Shown: piece after piece, positions 1 to 11,700 of the stretch | How the letters are laid out: each line of letters begins with the position of its first letter | Numbering within the stretch: the first letter of the stretch is position 1 | DNA from: Rhizoclosmatium globosum | Lineage: Eukaryota > Chytridiomycota > Chytridiomycetes > Chytridiales > Chytriomycetaceae | Reading direction: 5' to 3' | Assembly (NCBI GenBank): GCA_002104985.1 | Contig: MCGO01000082.1 | Span: 114,818 to 178,817 of the forward strand | Length of the DNA: 64,000 nucleotides | Notes under the pieces: generated by a model | What the model saw: only the letters and a program-made list of their open reading frames with translations | Databases searched by the model: none | What the model was told of the DNA's origin: nothing | Program-made: the position numbers and the translations under genes

Positions 1-10
1 ATTTATTGGC

Positions 11-619
11 TTATTTCCGCTTCCGTATACCAAAACCACCAGTTTCTTTTGGATTAAACCTCACTGGCGAATCACAAATTGTACCGCTAGAACGTTCCTC
101 CAAATGCGAGAAGGAGTCCAACTCCTCCACTTGCATCGGCAACCCATTGGCAGCCGAAGCTGCCTCAGTCACAGTTTCTGACACCGATCCAGGTTTGTGA
201 AACACTGATAACAACGCCGACAACCAGCCAAACGATTCCGCTGTAATAGTGTTCTCCCATTAGTTAATACAGAATACGGGAATGCAAAAGAGGTTGTATG
301 GGGACTTACTTGTTTCACTAATTTCAACTGTATTACTTGACGCATCCATCCTAAGCTTCATCCATTGCCGCTGCTCCTCAAGCATATTCTGCCAATCATT
401 CTGATATTCCTGGATTTCAAAGAGATCGGCTTCGTCTCTTTGGCTCGCTGGCTTCCTCAGCAACTCCAATTGCCTTTCTCTTCGAGCATCCAATTCCTGC
501 GGTAGTTCAGCAAGTCGTCTTTCTGACGTACTTATAGAGGGAACAGAGCCAATGTGGGAGGACGCGGAAGTTGTTGGGGGGAGGGCTGGGTTTTGCGACA
601 TTTTTTGAAAGGAGGCCAT
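11..619 (-). CDS. Hypothetical 179-aa protein, two exons
   Basis: I do not recognise a family. Exon 1 runs 619 to 310 and exon 2 runs 240 to 11; the intron (309 to 241) starts GTAAGT and ends CAG, and the phases match (one base plus two). The first half is charged and Gln/Glu/Arg-rich, compatible with a helix or short coiled coil (roughly residues 40-95). The second half is polar and ends in a basic IRKRK tail. No signal peptide or membrane segment is visible. A second in-frame ATG six codons downstream (601) could be the start instead. The clean splice with two well-formed open exons is the main support for a real gene; function is unknown. Confidence 0.6.
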
Positions 620-1922
620 TGCAGCGGAATATGGAACATGGAAATATGAAAAATAGAAAATAGATGTAGTGATCATGAGAATATAATGCTTTATTGCGAA
701 GATGAAGCGTTAAAATTGAACCACAAACTGTTCACAAGCACTTTAAAAAAACGAAAAGAAAAACGTTCATTCACTTCCAACAGGTCCGCTCACCTTTTCA
801 ACTTATCAAACATAGCCATATCAACCCATAATCTTCCAAGAACGCATGCTGACAGATCAAACGCCACAGGTAAGCAAAAAGGTCATTTCCGAGACTGCAT
901 AAAAAAGTGCATGATTGGCTGTAGTGGTTGCCACATTGGGTTTCACATTTTGCTAATGAGTTCGAGAGGCTGAATCAGTGCATCCACTCTCTTGTGCTCC
1001 ACAACATGAAAGTAAACAATTAATCAATGTTCACTATTCCAGCAAGAGGGATAGGGCTCGGTAGAGAGAAAAGCTTTTGAGGAAGCTTAATTACAACAAA
1101 CAAGAGAAAACAAGTACATCTTTCTTATTCTATTTTATTGAGAGAAAAGCTTTATGAGGCATTAAAAACTCTCGAGGGTCTGGGAGCTCAAAAACGTCTT
1201 ATCAATCGTGGGAATCACTGGGACAGGCAACGTAAACCCATTCGTCCCACCGAGTTAAACTCAGCCCACGACCGTACCATGTAGACCTCGCTCGATCGCT
1301 CAGCGCACTATGCATACTCGCTCCATCGCTCGACTTTGCTGTTGACTGGGGGGAAGGGGGAAGAGAGGGGCAGGTTTGAATGTTTGGTGGAGAGATTTTT
1401 GGCTTGATTTTTGTGTGGGGACGTGTTTCTTTTATATCCATTTTCTTGCACATGGGTCTTTTTTTCCAGTGCACGCCGGTGCCGGAATGGAAATCTGTGT
1501 CATAACAGACAGATAAACAAAGGGTTCTGACAGGTTTGGGTCAAAAAGTGAGTCATGATAAAAATTCTGACAATTCGCCTCATTTTCAGGGGGCAAACGA
1601 CCTTCCCTCCTCTGTTTTTTGGAAAAAGTCCTGTCAATCTCTTGTTTGGACATGGGGTATAAATTCTGTTCGTCTTTCAACCAAGGTACATACCAAAAAT
1701 CATCTAACAAAACCCTTTGGCTCAACATCACGGCCCACCCAACCAGTTCAAGCACTCCTTTTCTAAATAGACTGGACCAACACATCTTATGGTTATGGTA
1801 CTACTCGAGACCCAACAATGTCTGGTCATGAACCCCTTCCAATGGGGTGTTCAAGGCAACTCTCTGGATGGTTCGAAGGCTACGCAAGGTCTCAAATGTA
1901 CAAGTCTACTGATGTTTCATGC
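620..1922. other. Intergenic stretch without a supported gene
   Basis: Short open frames occur on both strands (for example about 90 codons at 1202-1474 and 117 codons at 1432-1785, minus), but they have no recognisable domain and no credible splice partners. A short direct repeat with the core GAGAGAAAAGCTTT occurs near 1060 and 1139. The left part probably holds the promoter of the minus-strand gene that starts at 619. Confidence 0.5.
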
Positions 1923-2071
1923 TGGTGAGGTAACCACAAGGCCAGGCGTTGACTTACGCGCTGGCGCCGAAACCCACTCCAGCCGCTGCTCTGATTAGGT
2001 TGGCTCCCGTCACAGGTGGTCCTTCGCACGATGCGAAGGAAGCTATGTGCCCCAACACGCGGTGGAGTAAA
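1923..2071 (+). ncRNA. Structured 149-nt element, copy 1 of 2
   Basis: No protein frame explains this sequence, yet a 149-nt copy follows 179 nt downstream. The + strand folds into a 5' hairpin (GCCAG...CTGGC, with an inner GCGT/ACGC) and a long 3' domain closed by ACTCCA with TGGAGT. Inside that domain are CCGC/GCGG, GTTGG/CCAAC and CACA/TGTG, and at the tip a 9-bp stem (2020-2028 with 2032-2040) around a 3-nt loop. The tip stem differs from copy 2 at two base pairs and both changes keep pairing, which is the usual sign of a conserved RNA fold. I could not assign it to a known snRNA, snoRNA, SRP, 5S or ribozyme class. Strand and transcript ends are inferred from the fold only. Confidence 0.55.
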
Positions 2072-2101
2072 CGCATGAAATCAAGTTCTCAAGTATCTGT
2101 G

Positions 2102-2250
2102 TGGTGAGGTAACCATAAGGCCAGGCGTTGATTTACGTGCTGGCGCCGAAACCCACTCCAGCCGCTGCTCTTATAGGTTGGCTCCCGTCACAGGTGGCCC
2201 TTTGCACGTTTGCAAAGGGAGCTATGTGCCCCAACACGCGGTGGAGTAAA
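2102..2250 (+). ncRNA. Structured 149-nt element, copy 2 of 2
   Basis: This is the tandem partner of the element at 1923-2071, of equal length with a 30-nt spacer. The tip hairpin is 2198-2206 with 2211-2219 and a 4-nt loop. Relative to copy 1, its first pair changes from T-A to C-G and its sixth pair from C-G to T-A. Other differences lie in predicted single-stranded places or create a G-U pair in the 5' hairpin (ACGC becomes ACGT opposite GCGT). Both copies end in GTGGAGTAAA. It could be a duplicated small RNA gene, a short structured transposable element, or a leader element of the gene starting at 2931. Confidence 0.55.
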
Positions 2251-2377
2251 AACACAGATCGAGAATCAATCAGTAGACTTTATACTTTGTTCCCATGAAT
2301 ATGACCTTCGTGAATAAAAAACCGATTGAGTTCTTATATCGTTTACTTGTACTCTCCTCGTTCGAAAAAAAAGACTT

Positions 2378-2458
2378 GCCAGTAACCAACGCGATTTGAA
2401 CCGACCTGTGTACTGGCACAACTGGTTCAGATTAACAAACCTGACTATTGATCGCGTT
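2378..2458. repeat. Cluster of interleaved inverted repeats
   Basis: Three perfect inverted repeats overlap here. AACGCGAT (2388-2395) pairs with ATCGCGTT (2451-2458). TGAACC (2397-2402) pairs with GGTTCA (2424-2429), with TGTG/CACA inside. GCCAGTA (2378-2384) pairs with TACTGGC (2411-2417). The last crosses the second, so the sequence can form nested hairpins or an H-type pseudoknot. The minus strand contains GGTTCAAATC, which looks like a tRNA T-loop, but no T-stem or cloverleaf can be built, so I do not call a tRNA. Confidence 0.35.
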
Positions 2459-2930
2459 TTCTCTCATGCAGACAAACACAGCTTCACGACAACAATTCTC
2501 AATTTCCGCTCCAGTTAATTCAGTGGATCTACGCCCCAACTCTTGGTATTAGTCATTCGGCAGGTTATTGGGCATCTCATTCAAAATACTACGAAAGATC
2601 TCTGTGCGTTTGCATATTTAATTAAATTAAATGATCGTGGTTGTTTTTCATACAGGAATGTACAAAACCTCGTTGACGCGTTCAGGCCTTAGAATCGCAG
2701 GAATAATAGATTCTTTACGATTCGTCACCTCGATGATGATGAGATGGGAAGCAGCCTGTGTTGGTGCAAAAATTAGAGTGAAGTTAACATTATTTATGAT
2801 CCAACAGTAGACCCACCTTTCAGAAATGAGGTTACAAAACGATTGAACGAATTCTCCGATGTGTATTCAAGTTTCGCTGATTGATATGTCAACGTGGTTG
2901 GTGTCATATTTCAAAAGATTTCCACAACCA

Positions 2931-5900
2931 ATGCAGGCACTGAAGGAGAACCTCCGGGCCAATGGGGAGGAGGAGAAAGTCGAAGTGAACCAGCGTCACT
3001 TGATTGACAAGATTCTTGCACGGGTTAGTTTTGCAGTAGCAGTTACTGTGGAAGTTGAGGAGGCTGACTTGGATACATTGAATAGTACTCGGCCGAGAAC
3101 ACAATCTTCCGCGAACTTCTTCAGAACTCAAATGATGCACAAGCAACTGCGGCTGAGATCCACTTTAAGGTGCCTTTGGCCGGAGACAAAGCTCGTTAGC
3201 TAATATGATCGTAGACATCCCCACCTCCCGTTGATGAGGCTCCTCCAACACCACCGCCAAAGCCGCCTGCGTCTTCGTCTTTCTTTGGAGCTCTTGTTTC
3301 ATCTTTTGTGGTCTCTGCAGCTTCTACTATTAACCAGGCAGTTGGTATCAAGAAACCAGCCCTCCCCACTGTCACACAGGCAAATAACCCTTAAGATGTT
3401 ATTCACAACACCCACTAATTTTTATAATTTAGGTTATTTATAAAAATAACGGTCGTCCCTTTGCTGGAGAGGATTGGGGTCGCTTACGAAAGATTGCAGA
3501 GGGAAATCCGGATGAAACCAAGATTGGATTCTTTGGTGTTGGATTCTATTCGCTGTTTTCAATTTGTGAGGAGCCGTTCGTGACGTCTGGGAATGAATGC
3601 ATGGCGTTCTTTTGGAAAGGGGATCAACTGTTTACGAAGAAGGGACCTGTGAAGGATGAAGACGCTTCCCCACTCACTTCATTCTTTTTAGGTGCGTACC
3701 AATTCTTTTTTGTAGGGTTTGGTGTTAATGAGTTATTTTCAGACCTTCGAGAGCCTATTGATGTTCCTAACGTTGGTGATTTTGGGCGTTTCCTCGCTAA
3801 CTCTCTCGCATTTACAAAGAACTTGAAGAAAGTCGAAGTATGCAATCTAGTATCTTTTTGGAATTTTCAATTAACAGTTTTGTGTGCAGGTGTTTGTGGA
3901 TGATGTACGAATCCTACTCTTTGACAAGAAGGCTGCCGAACCACGACCTATGACATTCCCAAGAGGAATTTATAATCTAACGTCTCCAAATAATATTTTT
4001 GAGCTCAAGACCATCAATGTCTCGAAAGTTCAATTAGATCTGAAAGTGTTTTTGGACTTTGACCACGAAAGCAAAAAGTTGGGCGATGAATCAACTTTCA
4101 CAATCTATATGCGTATTGCCACTGCTTCTGTTGGCGTTCGGCTATCTGCACAACTGTCGAAAGAAATGGAGCGTACGACGAAAAAAAGAGCACCAGCCAT
4201 CACAGATTTTCACATTCAGTTTTCAAACTATGATGAATATGATAGCTCCACAACCGCGCGAAGTGGAAGAGGCGGAATTTTCCATGATTTGATTCCTGGA
4301 CCCAAAGATCAAGGAAAGGTGTTTATTGGGTTCCCAACTCACCAAACTACTGGATGCTCTATTCACTTGGCTGCTCATCTCATTCCTACCGTTGAGAGAG
4401 AAAGTATTGACTTTGTGGACCGATCACTCAACATTTGGAATCAGGACCTTTTGACTGTCAGTGGATTGCTCTCACGTATTATTTTCGAAGACGAAATGGG
4501 ATCGATTGGAGAACTGTTCACTGGAGCATCTTTAGATGAGGCTACGCAGCAATGGCTTTTCAAACGTGCTTCTCATGCATTATCTGCTTTCACATTCAGA
4601 CAATCCACTCCATCAAACATTGTGGGTCGGTTGAATCAAATGTTTTTCATCAAAGGCAGCAACAAACCAATGAGTATGATATCGACTAAGGGTGTTTTGC
4701 CATTGCCGTCTGTTCGGCTTCCAGATCCTGCAATGAAGGGTTTCATCAAAGAGATTCCTACTGTCCCGAGTGAAACTTTGACAAATTGTGCTGACTTGAT
4801 TCGCGAGCTTCAGTCTAACAACATGATTCAGACACTTGGATTGGCTGATGTTTTGCAGGAACTTGGAAAGCGAACTTTGTCAATTGAAGAAGTGATTGAA
4901 TTGCTGAAGTGGTGGAGAGTATATAAGAGGACGAACGCAATTTCTCTGTCTGATGCCGCCCAAATGTTCCAGCTGTTGGTGATTGTTGATCCCTCAACCC
5001 CAGAAAAAGCCCCTGTTCGTATGTTTGATTTGAAGCATCACGTCAACATCAAGACAATCCCGCCTGGACTACCTCTGCCAGACTCTGTTTTATCCATGGA
5101 AGTGTCTAAGCACTTTACAAAACCAGATTTGGAGGAAGCTGTGGGGTGAGGATGAGAATGCTTGAATAATCCAAATCTTACAATTCTTTTAGATTCATCA
5201 CAGAGCTCTCTATTCCCCAGTGGCTTGCGTTTGTCATTACTCTTGCTGAATTCAAAGAGAATCCGTCCTTTGTCGAGAAAGTTATGCAAGTCGTGTCTCG
5301 TCAGTTTTCGAATTTGAACCGTGATTCTCAAAATTACATCATCGAGGTTCTTTCCGCAAGAAACTGTATCGTCACAAAGCATGGACTCAAATTACCCGGC
5401 GAGAGTTACTTCAAAAGCGTAACCCTTTTTGATGATTTGCCTGTAGTGATGTTTGAGTCAGGAAAAACGATTTCCGATGCGTTTTTGAAGTCTTTAGGAG
5501 TCCGAGAGCATGTCGACTTGGCGATGGTGTTTGCTCGATTGCAAGATCTGAAGTGGGATTCCGATCACGTTCAACTTGTCCGTTATTTAACGTCGGTGCA
5601 AGACAAATTGACTGCGGCTGAAATCGCGCGTTTGAAAGCGACTTCTGTGTTTACCAAAGAAGATGTTGTGTCAAATACCGAACGTTTGCAAGATGCTGGT
5701 GTTGAAGCTGTCGTAGTTGTAAAGAAGGAAAGATTCAAGGCATCGGATTTGTATGCGCCAACAGATTCGATTCGTGCTTTGGGGTTACCTTTGCTGGACT
5801 GGCCCGGGAAAGTTAAATGGCGATCCACATCCGATGAAGGTGAGTACACAGCATAAATAAATCTATCACAAACTAATTATTTTTTCGATTATTCGTAGCC

Positions 5901-8740
5901 AAATTCATGTTCCGCCTTGGGCTTAAGCAAACCATTCCTTGGGAAGAACTTGTCGAGCGTGCTGCGAAAAGCGAAACCCCTGCTTTACGTTTCCAATTCA
6001 TTGACTATTTCTTGGAAAATTGGAAAACAACCTTCGTGTCATCGTTTGACCCAATGAGTGTCCGATTTGCTTTCTTGCCAGCAGAAGGCTCAGAAAAGTT
6101 GTATAGACCACGTGAGCTTTATGGTAACCCTGGTGTTGCTGTGTTAGGCTTCCCATTCCTTCACGCATCTCTTCAGCAGCATGCAGACAAGTTTGGCGTC
6201 CGGGAGCACCCTAACGGCATGACGCTGATCAACGTTCTCAAAACGAACCCCCCAACTCAAGAAACTGCCGTCAAAGTATTCACCTACTTCTCTGGACGGC
6301 AATCCGAGTTCAGCTCTTCTGAATGGAATGTGATTCGGTCGTTAAAGTTTATCCCAGTTACTACTCCAAAGGATAGCCCACTGAATCCTGGCTCGGCGAC
6401 ATGGATTGAGCCAACTAAAGTATATTTTGGATCCAAAAATTCTTCAGCGTACCAAGACTTGTTCACCCACATTGATTTCGGCGAGACTAGCAATGCATTT
6501 TTGCGAGCGTGTGGAGTAAAAGATGAGCCTACCCCACAAGAGCTGGCGGAACAACTTGTGCGAAACCCACAAGCTTTCATGAATCAGCTTGGGTTTGCAA
6601 AATATCTGCAAGTGTTGCGTACTATTGCAGCAAACTACTACCAGCTGAGACATAACCGCAACTTGGTATCTGAAATGCGAAACAGCGCATTTTTGGTTGG
6701 AGTCAAAACTGAGACGAGCGAGGACGAAAATGGAGCCAGTCAAGAAGATGAGAAGCTTCATTATCAATTAGCATCTGCCAAGGAAATCTACATTATGGAT
6801 GACACCGTGTTGGGTCAGATTTTCACGCCTTTGGGTTGCCCAATCGAAACTCTTCTTGAAGATATGTATTCTGATCTGGGATCTCAGTGGCTTACAACAC
6901 AGGTGACTGAAGTGACGACACCTCGAGGAAATACAAGTTCCAGCGAAAGAACCCAAAAGTTGCAAGCTCTTATCAATGAACGTGCTCTACTATTGTTGTA
7001 CGATGGTCAGCAAGTTCGCCCAAGTAAAGATATTGTACCTGGCTCGGAAGAAACACTCAAGAATCTTGAAGTCATGGAAGTCCCTGAAATCATTATTGAG
7101 CGTACCTTCCGAGGGTTGGTGCGAACCCAAAAGACAACATGTTGTTTGATGATGGATAAGCGGACGAGAAAGTACTACTTGTTGATAACTCGTAACGAGA
7201 GTGAAGTTGATTACTTTGATGTTGCACAGTAAGTTTCTGAATTGGGCTACATTTGGGTACTTATTTTGTGTTGTCGTAGGGCTCTTGGTAAAGTTATTTT
7301 CAGAAAGTGTCGTCTGAATGATGCTCTTTTGCTTTCATCGTTGTTGTCAACTTCCCTCATCAATCTCAAGCGAAAAGGTGAGAGAAATTGCAAATTATAC
7401 AAGCCTGAACTCTTCTTTTAGGATTCCCTGTGGATAGAATCTTGAATTTGCAGGAAGGAAAGCTCAAGGCTGCGATTGCGAAAAAGCAAGAAGAAGCTGC
7501 GAAAGCTCAGGAACTCCAAAAACAACAGCAACAACAGCGCGAAGCAGAGCGCCAAGCAGCAGAAGCACGCTACACCGAATCTCAATCGAAGCAGACTTCT
7601 CTGGACAAGAAACCAATGTCGAACTTGACTCCAGATCCGAAACAAGTGGCTGTGACATCTACGCTTCTCACCATGTTCCCCGACATTGACAGAGACTATT
7701 TGCACTCCCTTGTTGAATCTGAAAAATCAAATCCCAAAGCGATTGAAGCTATTTCAAACAAACTATTGGATTCTGATTACCCAAAATCCCAGAACCTTCC
7801 CACTCCACCGGCTACTGCTTCTGCACAAACTGAGAGACCTCCGTCATCATCTTCGTCATCATCATCGCAGAATGATTTCAAGAGTCCTCTGGGAAGCAAA
7901 GACGATTTACTCAAGTCCGTCAAGGACACAGTCAAGTCTGGATTCCTTGGTAATCTATGGGATAAAGCGACAGGTTCTTCGTCATCGATCAACTCTACAA
8001 AGTCAGAACAGCAGAAATTGATGCAGAACGGTGGCCAAACCCCAGCTGCAGGTGGAAATGGAGGAGGAGGAGTTCCAACGCCTGGAGGAATGAAGCCCAT
8101 GACGCAAGAAATCACACCTCAGTACACGCAGAACTTGAAGCAACAACTCACATCCTCCATCAACACCGTTAAACCTGCATACGATCAATCCTTCCGCGCC
8201 ACAATTCCCAACGAACCCGAGCCAACCGCAAACGTTCCAACCCGGCACGCAAACCAAGTTTGCACACCCCTTTCCGATTCGGATCTCGTATTACATGAGA
8301 AACTCGTCAACGAAATTCCGTTCTATATTGATAAGAACGCTTTGCACGAAGCCAAAGCTGTTGCCAATGTCTCGCGGGTTGCGTTAATGCGGTTTGTGGA
8401 TATTTTGAGATTGTTGGCGGCGGTGTTCGGACTGGAGGCTCGGACGCTTAACATTTATTGGGATGCGACTGGAGCTACCGTTGCGTTTAATCGTGGACGT
8501 ACATTGTTTTTCAACTTCCGATTTTATTTGGGTTTGCATTATAAGGAAGGGATGAAGGCTGGTATTGCGGGTGAAGATGTTGAGACCGTGTATTACTGGT
8601 TTATGGTTGCATGTCACGAGTTGGCGCATAACTTTGTGTCTCAGCATGACGCCAATCATGAGTTTTACTTTAGTAGTTATGCTGAGAACTACTTGGCCAA
8701 GTTAAATAGGACTTTGAAACTTGCTGGTCTTGAACCATAA
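2931..8740 (+). CDS. Sacsin-like GHKL ATPase protein (DUF3684 family), 1781 aa
   Basis: Large fungal protein with an HSP90/histidine-kinase-type ATPase fold at its N-terminus. Exons: 2931-3023, 3086-3169, 3215-3379, 3433-3691, 3743-3837, 3890-5145, 5193-5839, 5899-7228, 7280-7377, 7422-8740; all phases agree. ATP-site signatures are visible: RELLQNSNDA (N box, near residue 40) and IGFFGVGFYSLFSICEEP (G1/G2 region, near 150). A Pro/Ser-rich insert lies between them. A Gln/Ala-rich coiled region and a Ser/Gly-rich linker precede a conserved C-terminal domain carrying CHELAHNF, which matches the HExxH zinc-peptidase pattern. The start was chosen because the segment just after it (EVNQRHLIDKILARYS) is the usual family N-terminus. 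Intron 3 (3380-3432) has a GC donor. Cellular role is not established; a chaperone-like role is inferred from sacsin similarity. Confidence 0.9.
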
Positions 8741-8774
8741 AAATAAAGGTGACCATGGTAATCATAATTTATTT

Positions 8775-11700
8775 TCAGCATTTGTGAATCATTTGATCAG
8801 GTGCGATCATTGTGTTGTAAAACAAGTACTGGCACTTGTGACAAGGAACCTCAACCTCTTGCAGACTCGTCAAGTGAATATCAGCAAACTCTGATTCGCC
8901 GCCACCACCTGGATACGGCCAAAACAAGTTCGTCATTGGATCCAGCTTATCAAAGATATTTGAGTTGAAGATTAACATATTGTAATCAAACGGATACTTT
9001 CGTTCAGCCCAACCGGCATGCATCACAACTTTCCCGTTTTCAATAGCTGCATATTCCATGCCTTCCGGCCCAAGTCCAGTGTTGGGCAACAATCCCCACT
9101 TCCTGATTCCATAACTCAACTCAAATCCTTCAGCAAGTGCGTATCCATCATCATCCAGAGGATGTATATTCCCATGGAAATTGAAGGAACGCGTCATTTC
9201 AACGACAAACTGCAGCAAAGCGTTCTTTTGCGCGTTTCCATACAAATGCGTGGGTCCATACGAAAAATACACGAACGGAATCTGGGAGCACTTCAGGAGT
9301 CTTGTTACGACAGGATCAATCACGTTTGAGTCTTCCGCAATAATCCAGAGCATTTGTCGACACTTTTTTCTGTACGCGCATTGGATCTCGTTCTCTTTCT
9401 CTTGTCTTTTGATTTGTGCAATATGACGGCCAATGAAAGCCGCGCGATCGGCACGCCAATCGTCGCCGCCACGTTTCACTGTTCCTGTGATAAGAAAGAG
9501 AGTTTCGTTTCTTGTATTGAATCCGTTTGGGAATCCATAAGAAATGGTGTTGGATTCGGAATCAGTTAGAATTGTGGTGGATTTGGATTCTTCAAGGAGT
9601 TCGTGGATTGATAAGATCTTCTTGATAGCTCCACGAGACCAGGATTTCAAAGCTGGTTCTGATAAATAGCCTTTTTGAGGTTTTATGTTGCGTAAGTTGG
9701 ATAATGCTGGGTTAGAAGAACACTTGATGGGATTGAGTTGTCCTTTGATCCAAATTTTCGGCACTATTTGCTGAATATCGCAGACATCAAGGAACGTAGG
9801 GCACTGTGTCAAATACATCGCATCAATGTGAATTTTGGGGTCAACTTCCATTGAATTCGAGGAGTCCAAACACGCTGTGGAATAGAGACTTCCAGCTTCA
9901 CAAGCTTCCGCGTGGATAACACATGCAGTTGGGTGATGAAACTTCATTAAACGCGCTTGTGAGTTCTCATTAACTATTTCTTTGCAAGAACCATCGAGTG
10001 TGCAATCTGTTACGAACTTGCTTTTGTAATCCAGCAAATGCATTTCTGGCAAATTCGGTGCTGTTTCAAGAAGAGAATCGATGAGTCGAATAGTTCTTGC
10101 GTTGGAAACCAGGACGTAGTTGCTGTCAGAGCCCTTAATCAGAACATGAGTTCAAAACATTCAAATATGAGAGAACCAAATTACCAGAGAGTCACTCATA
10201 ATAACGTCCACGCCATGGAATTTTTCATACGAAACTTGTATTTCTCGAACATATGAAGTTGTAATAGATCCTACGTGGACGTCGATTCCTTTCGTGAGAA
10301 TTACTTTTGCAGCTTGTAGTCGGCTCAGTCCGTTCTCGCACTCAAAATCAGAAACAACTAATTGAACGTTCCAGCATGGTAAATTTAAATTTAAACACTC
10401 CTGGTGTGTTGCATTCGTTGTTCCAACAACGTAGTATCGAGATTTTCCAATAGCAACGAGTGAGTAAATATGATTCAGGAACAGTGCTCTACAAAAGAGT
10501 TGAGTTAGCAGTGGAACGGGGAGGAAAAAGAAACATACTTTTGTTTAATATCAGTGATGTTTGGTAGAAACACCAAACTGATAAATGGATTAGATGGTGC
10601 CGCTCCAAAGACAGATTCTAGTAGTATTTGAATATTCGCGTCCTTTCCAAACCATGGAACTGCTTTTGACCTGGATAAGAGCGCATTAAGATGCTATCAC
10701 CAACCATCAAACGATCTATACCGTGCAGGCAATAACCAAGGAACCGCAACAATAACATCCTTGTCCACCCACGTCTGAGCAAAAACCGATCCACCCATCG
10801 TCTCTTTCGCAACCCGAGACATCTCCACGACAAAATCCTTCTTTGGCTGAAACCCCAACACATTCTTCATTTTGCATGTATCAGCCAACGTAGCATTCAA
10901 GTCATTCTTCCTCTCTGACACGTGTACTTGGTTCTTGGAAACCAAATCCGCGACTTGTTGTACGGAATACCCGACGCCTGTACCCAAGTTTATAACTTGC
11001 CCAGAGAGAGAGGACTGTTGCGCGATTATAAGACCTTCAGCTATGTCATCGACATGTATGAAGTCGCGTGAATGGTTCCCCGTTCCCTCGATTGTGAGGG
11101 GTTCCCCAAGACCAGCTTGTTTTGCAAACACGCCGGTTACGATTGCATATGCACCAGTACTTGGTTGACGTGGCCCGTATACCATGAAGAAGCGGAGCGA
11201 TATGGTGGGAAGGTTGAAGACGTTGTTGAATGTTTGCATTTGGAGTTCTCCTTCGTATTTTGAAGCAGCGTAAGGGGTTAAGAAGTCGGGCTTTGTGTTA
11301 AAAACACAAGGGTAAGATATTTGTTAAAGGGAGATAAGTTGGGGTGTACATACCGCATCAGTCTCTGTGTTTGGAAGTGGATTCCCACCATAAAAGGTTG
11401 ACGATGCTGCGTAGATTACTTTCTTCACTTTTCGAAGTCTTGCTGATTCGAGAACATCTGATATGATAGTTATGAAGATTAATTTAATAAATGGATGAAG
11501 TGGTCAAATACTAACTCCATGTTCCCAATGCATTCACCTCTGTACAAAATTTAGCCATGGCTGGACTCTTGAGACTTGGTACAACTTTGCTCATTGCTGC
11601 TAAATGAAATACATAATCAATGCCGTCCATTGCGTTGTACACATCCTTCTGATTCATTATGTCTCCCAACACAAATTCGAGATGGTCGTTTCCAAGAGGC

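Noticed and set aside
1202..1785. Two minus-strand open frames of 90 and 117 codons
   Set aside because: Low-complexity or random-looking translation, no domain, no fitting splice sites, and they overlap each other in different frames.
2389..2412. tRNA-like T-loop (GGTTCAAATC on the minus strand)
   Set aside because: No T-stem, acceptor stem or anticodon arm can be built around it.
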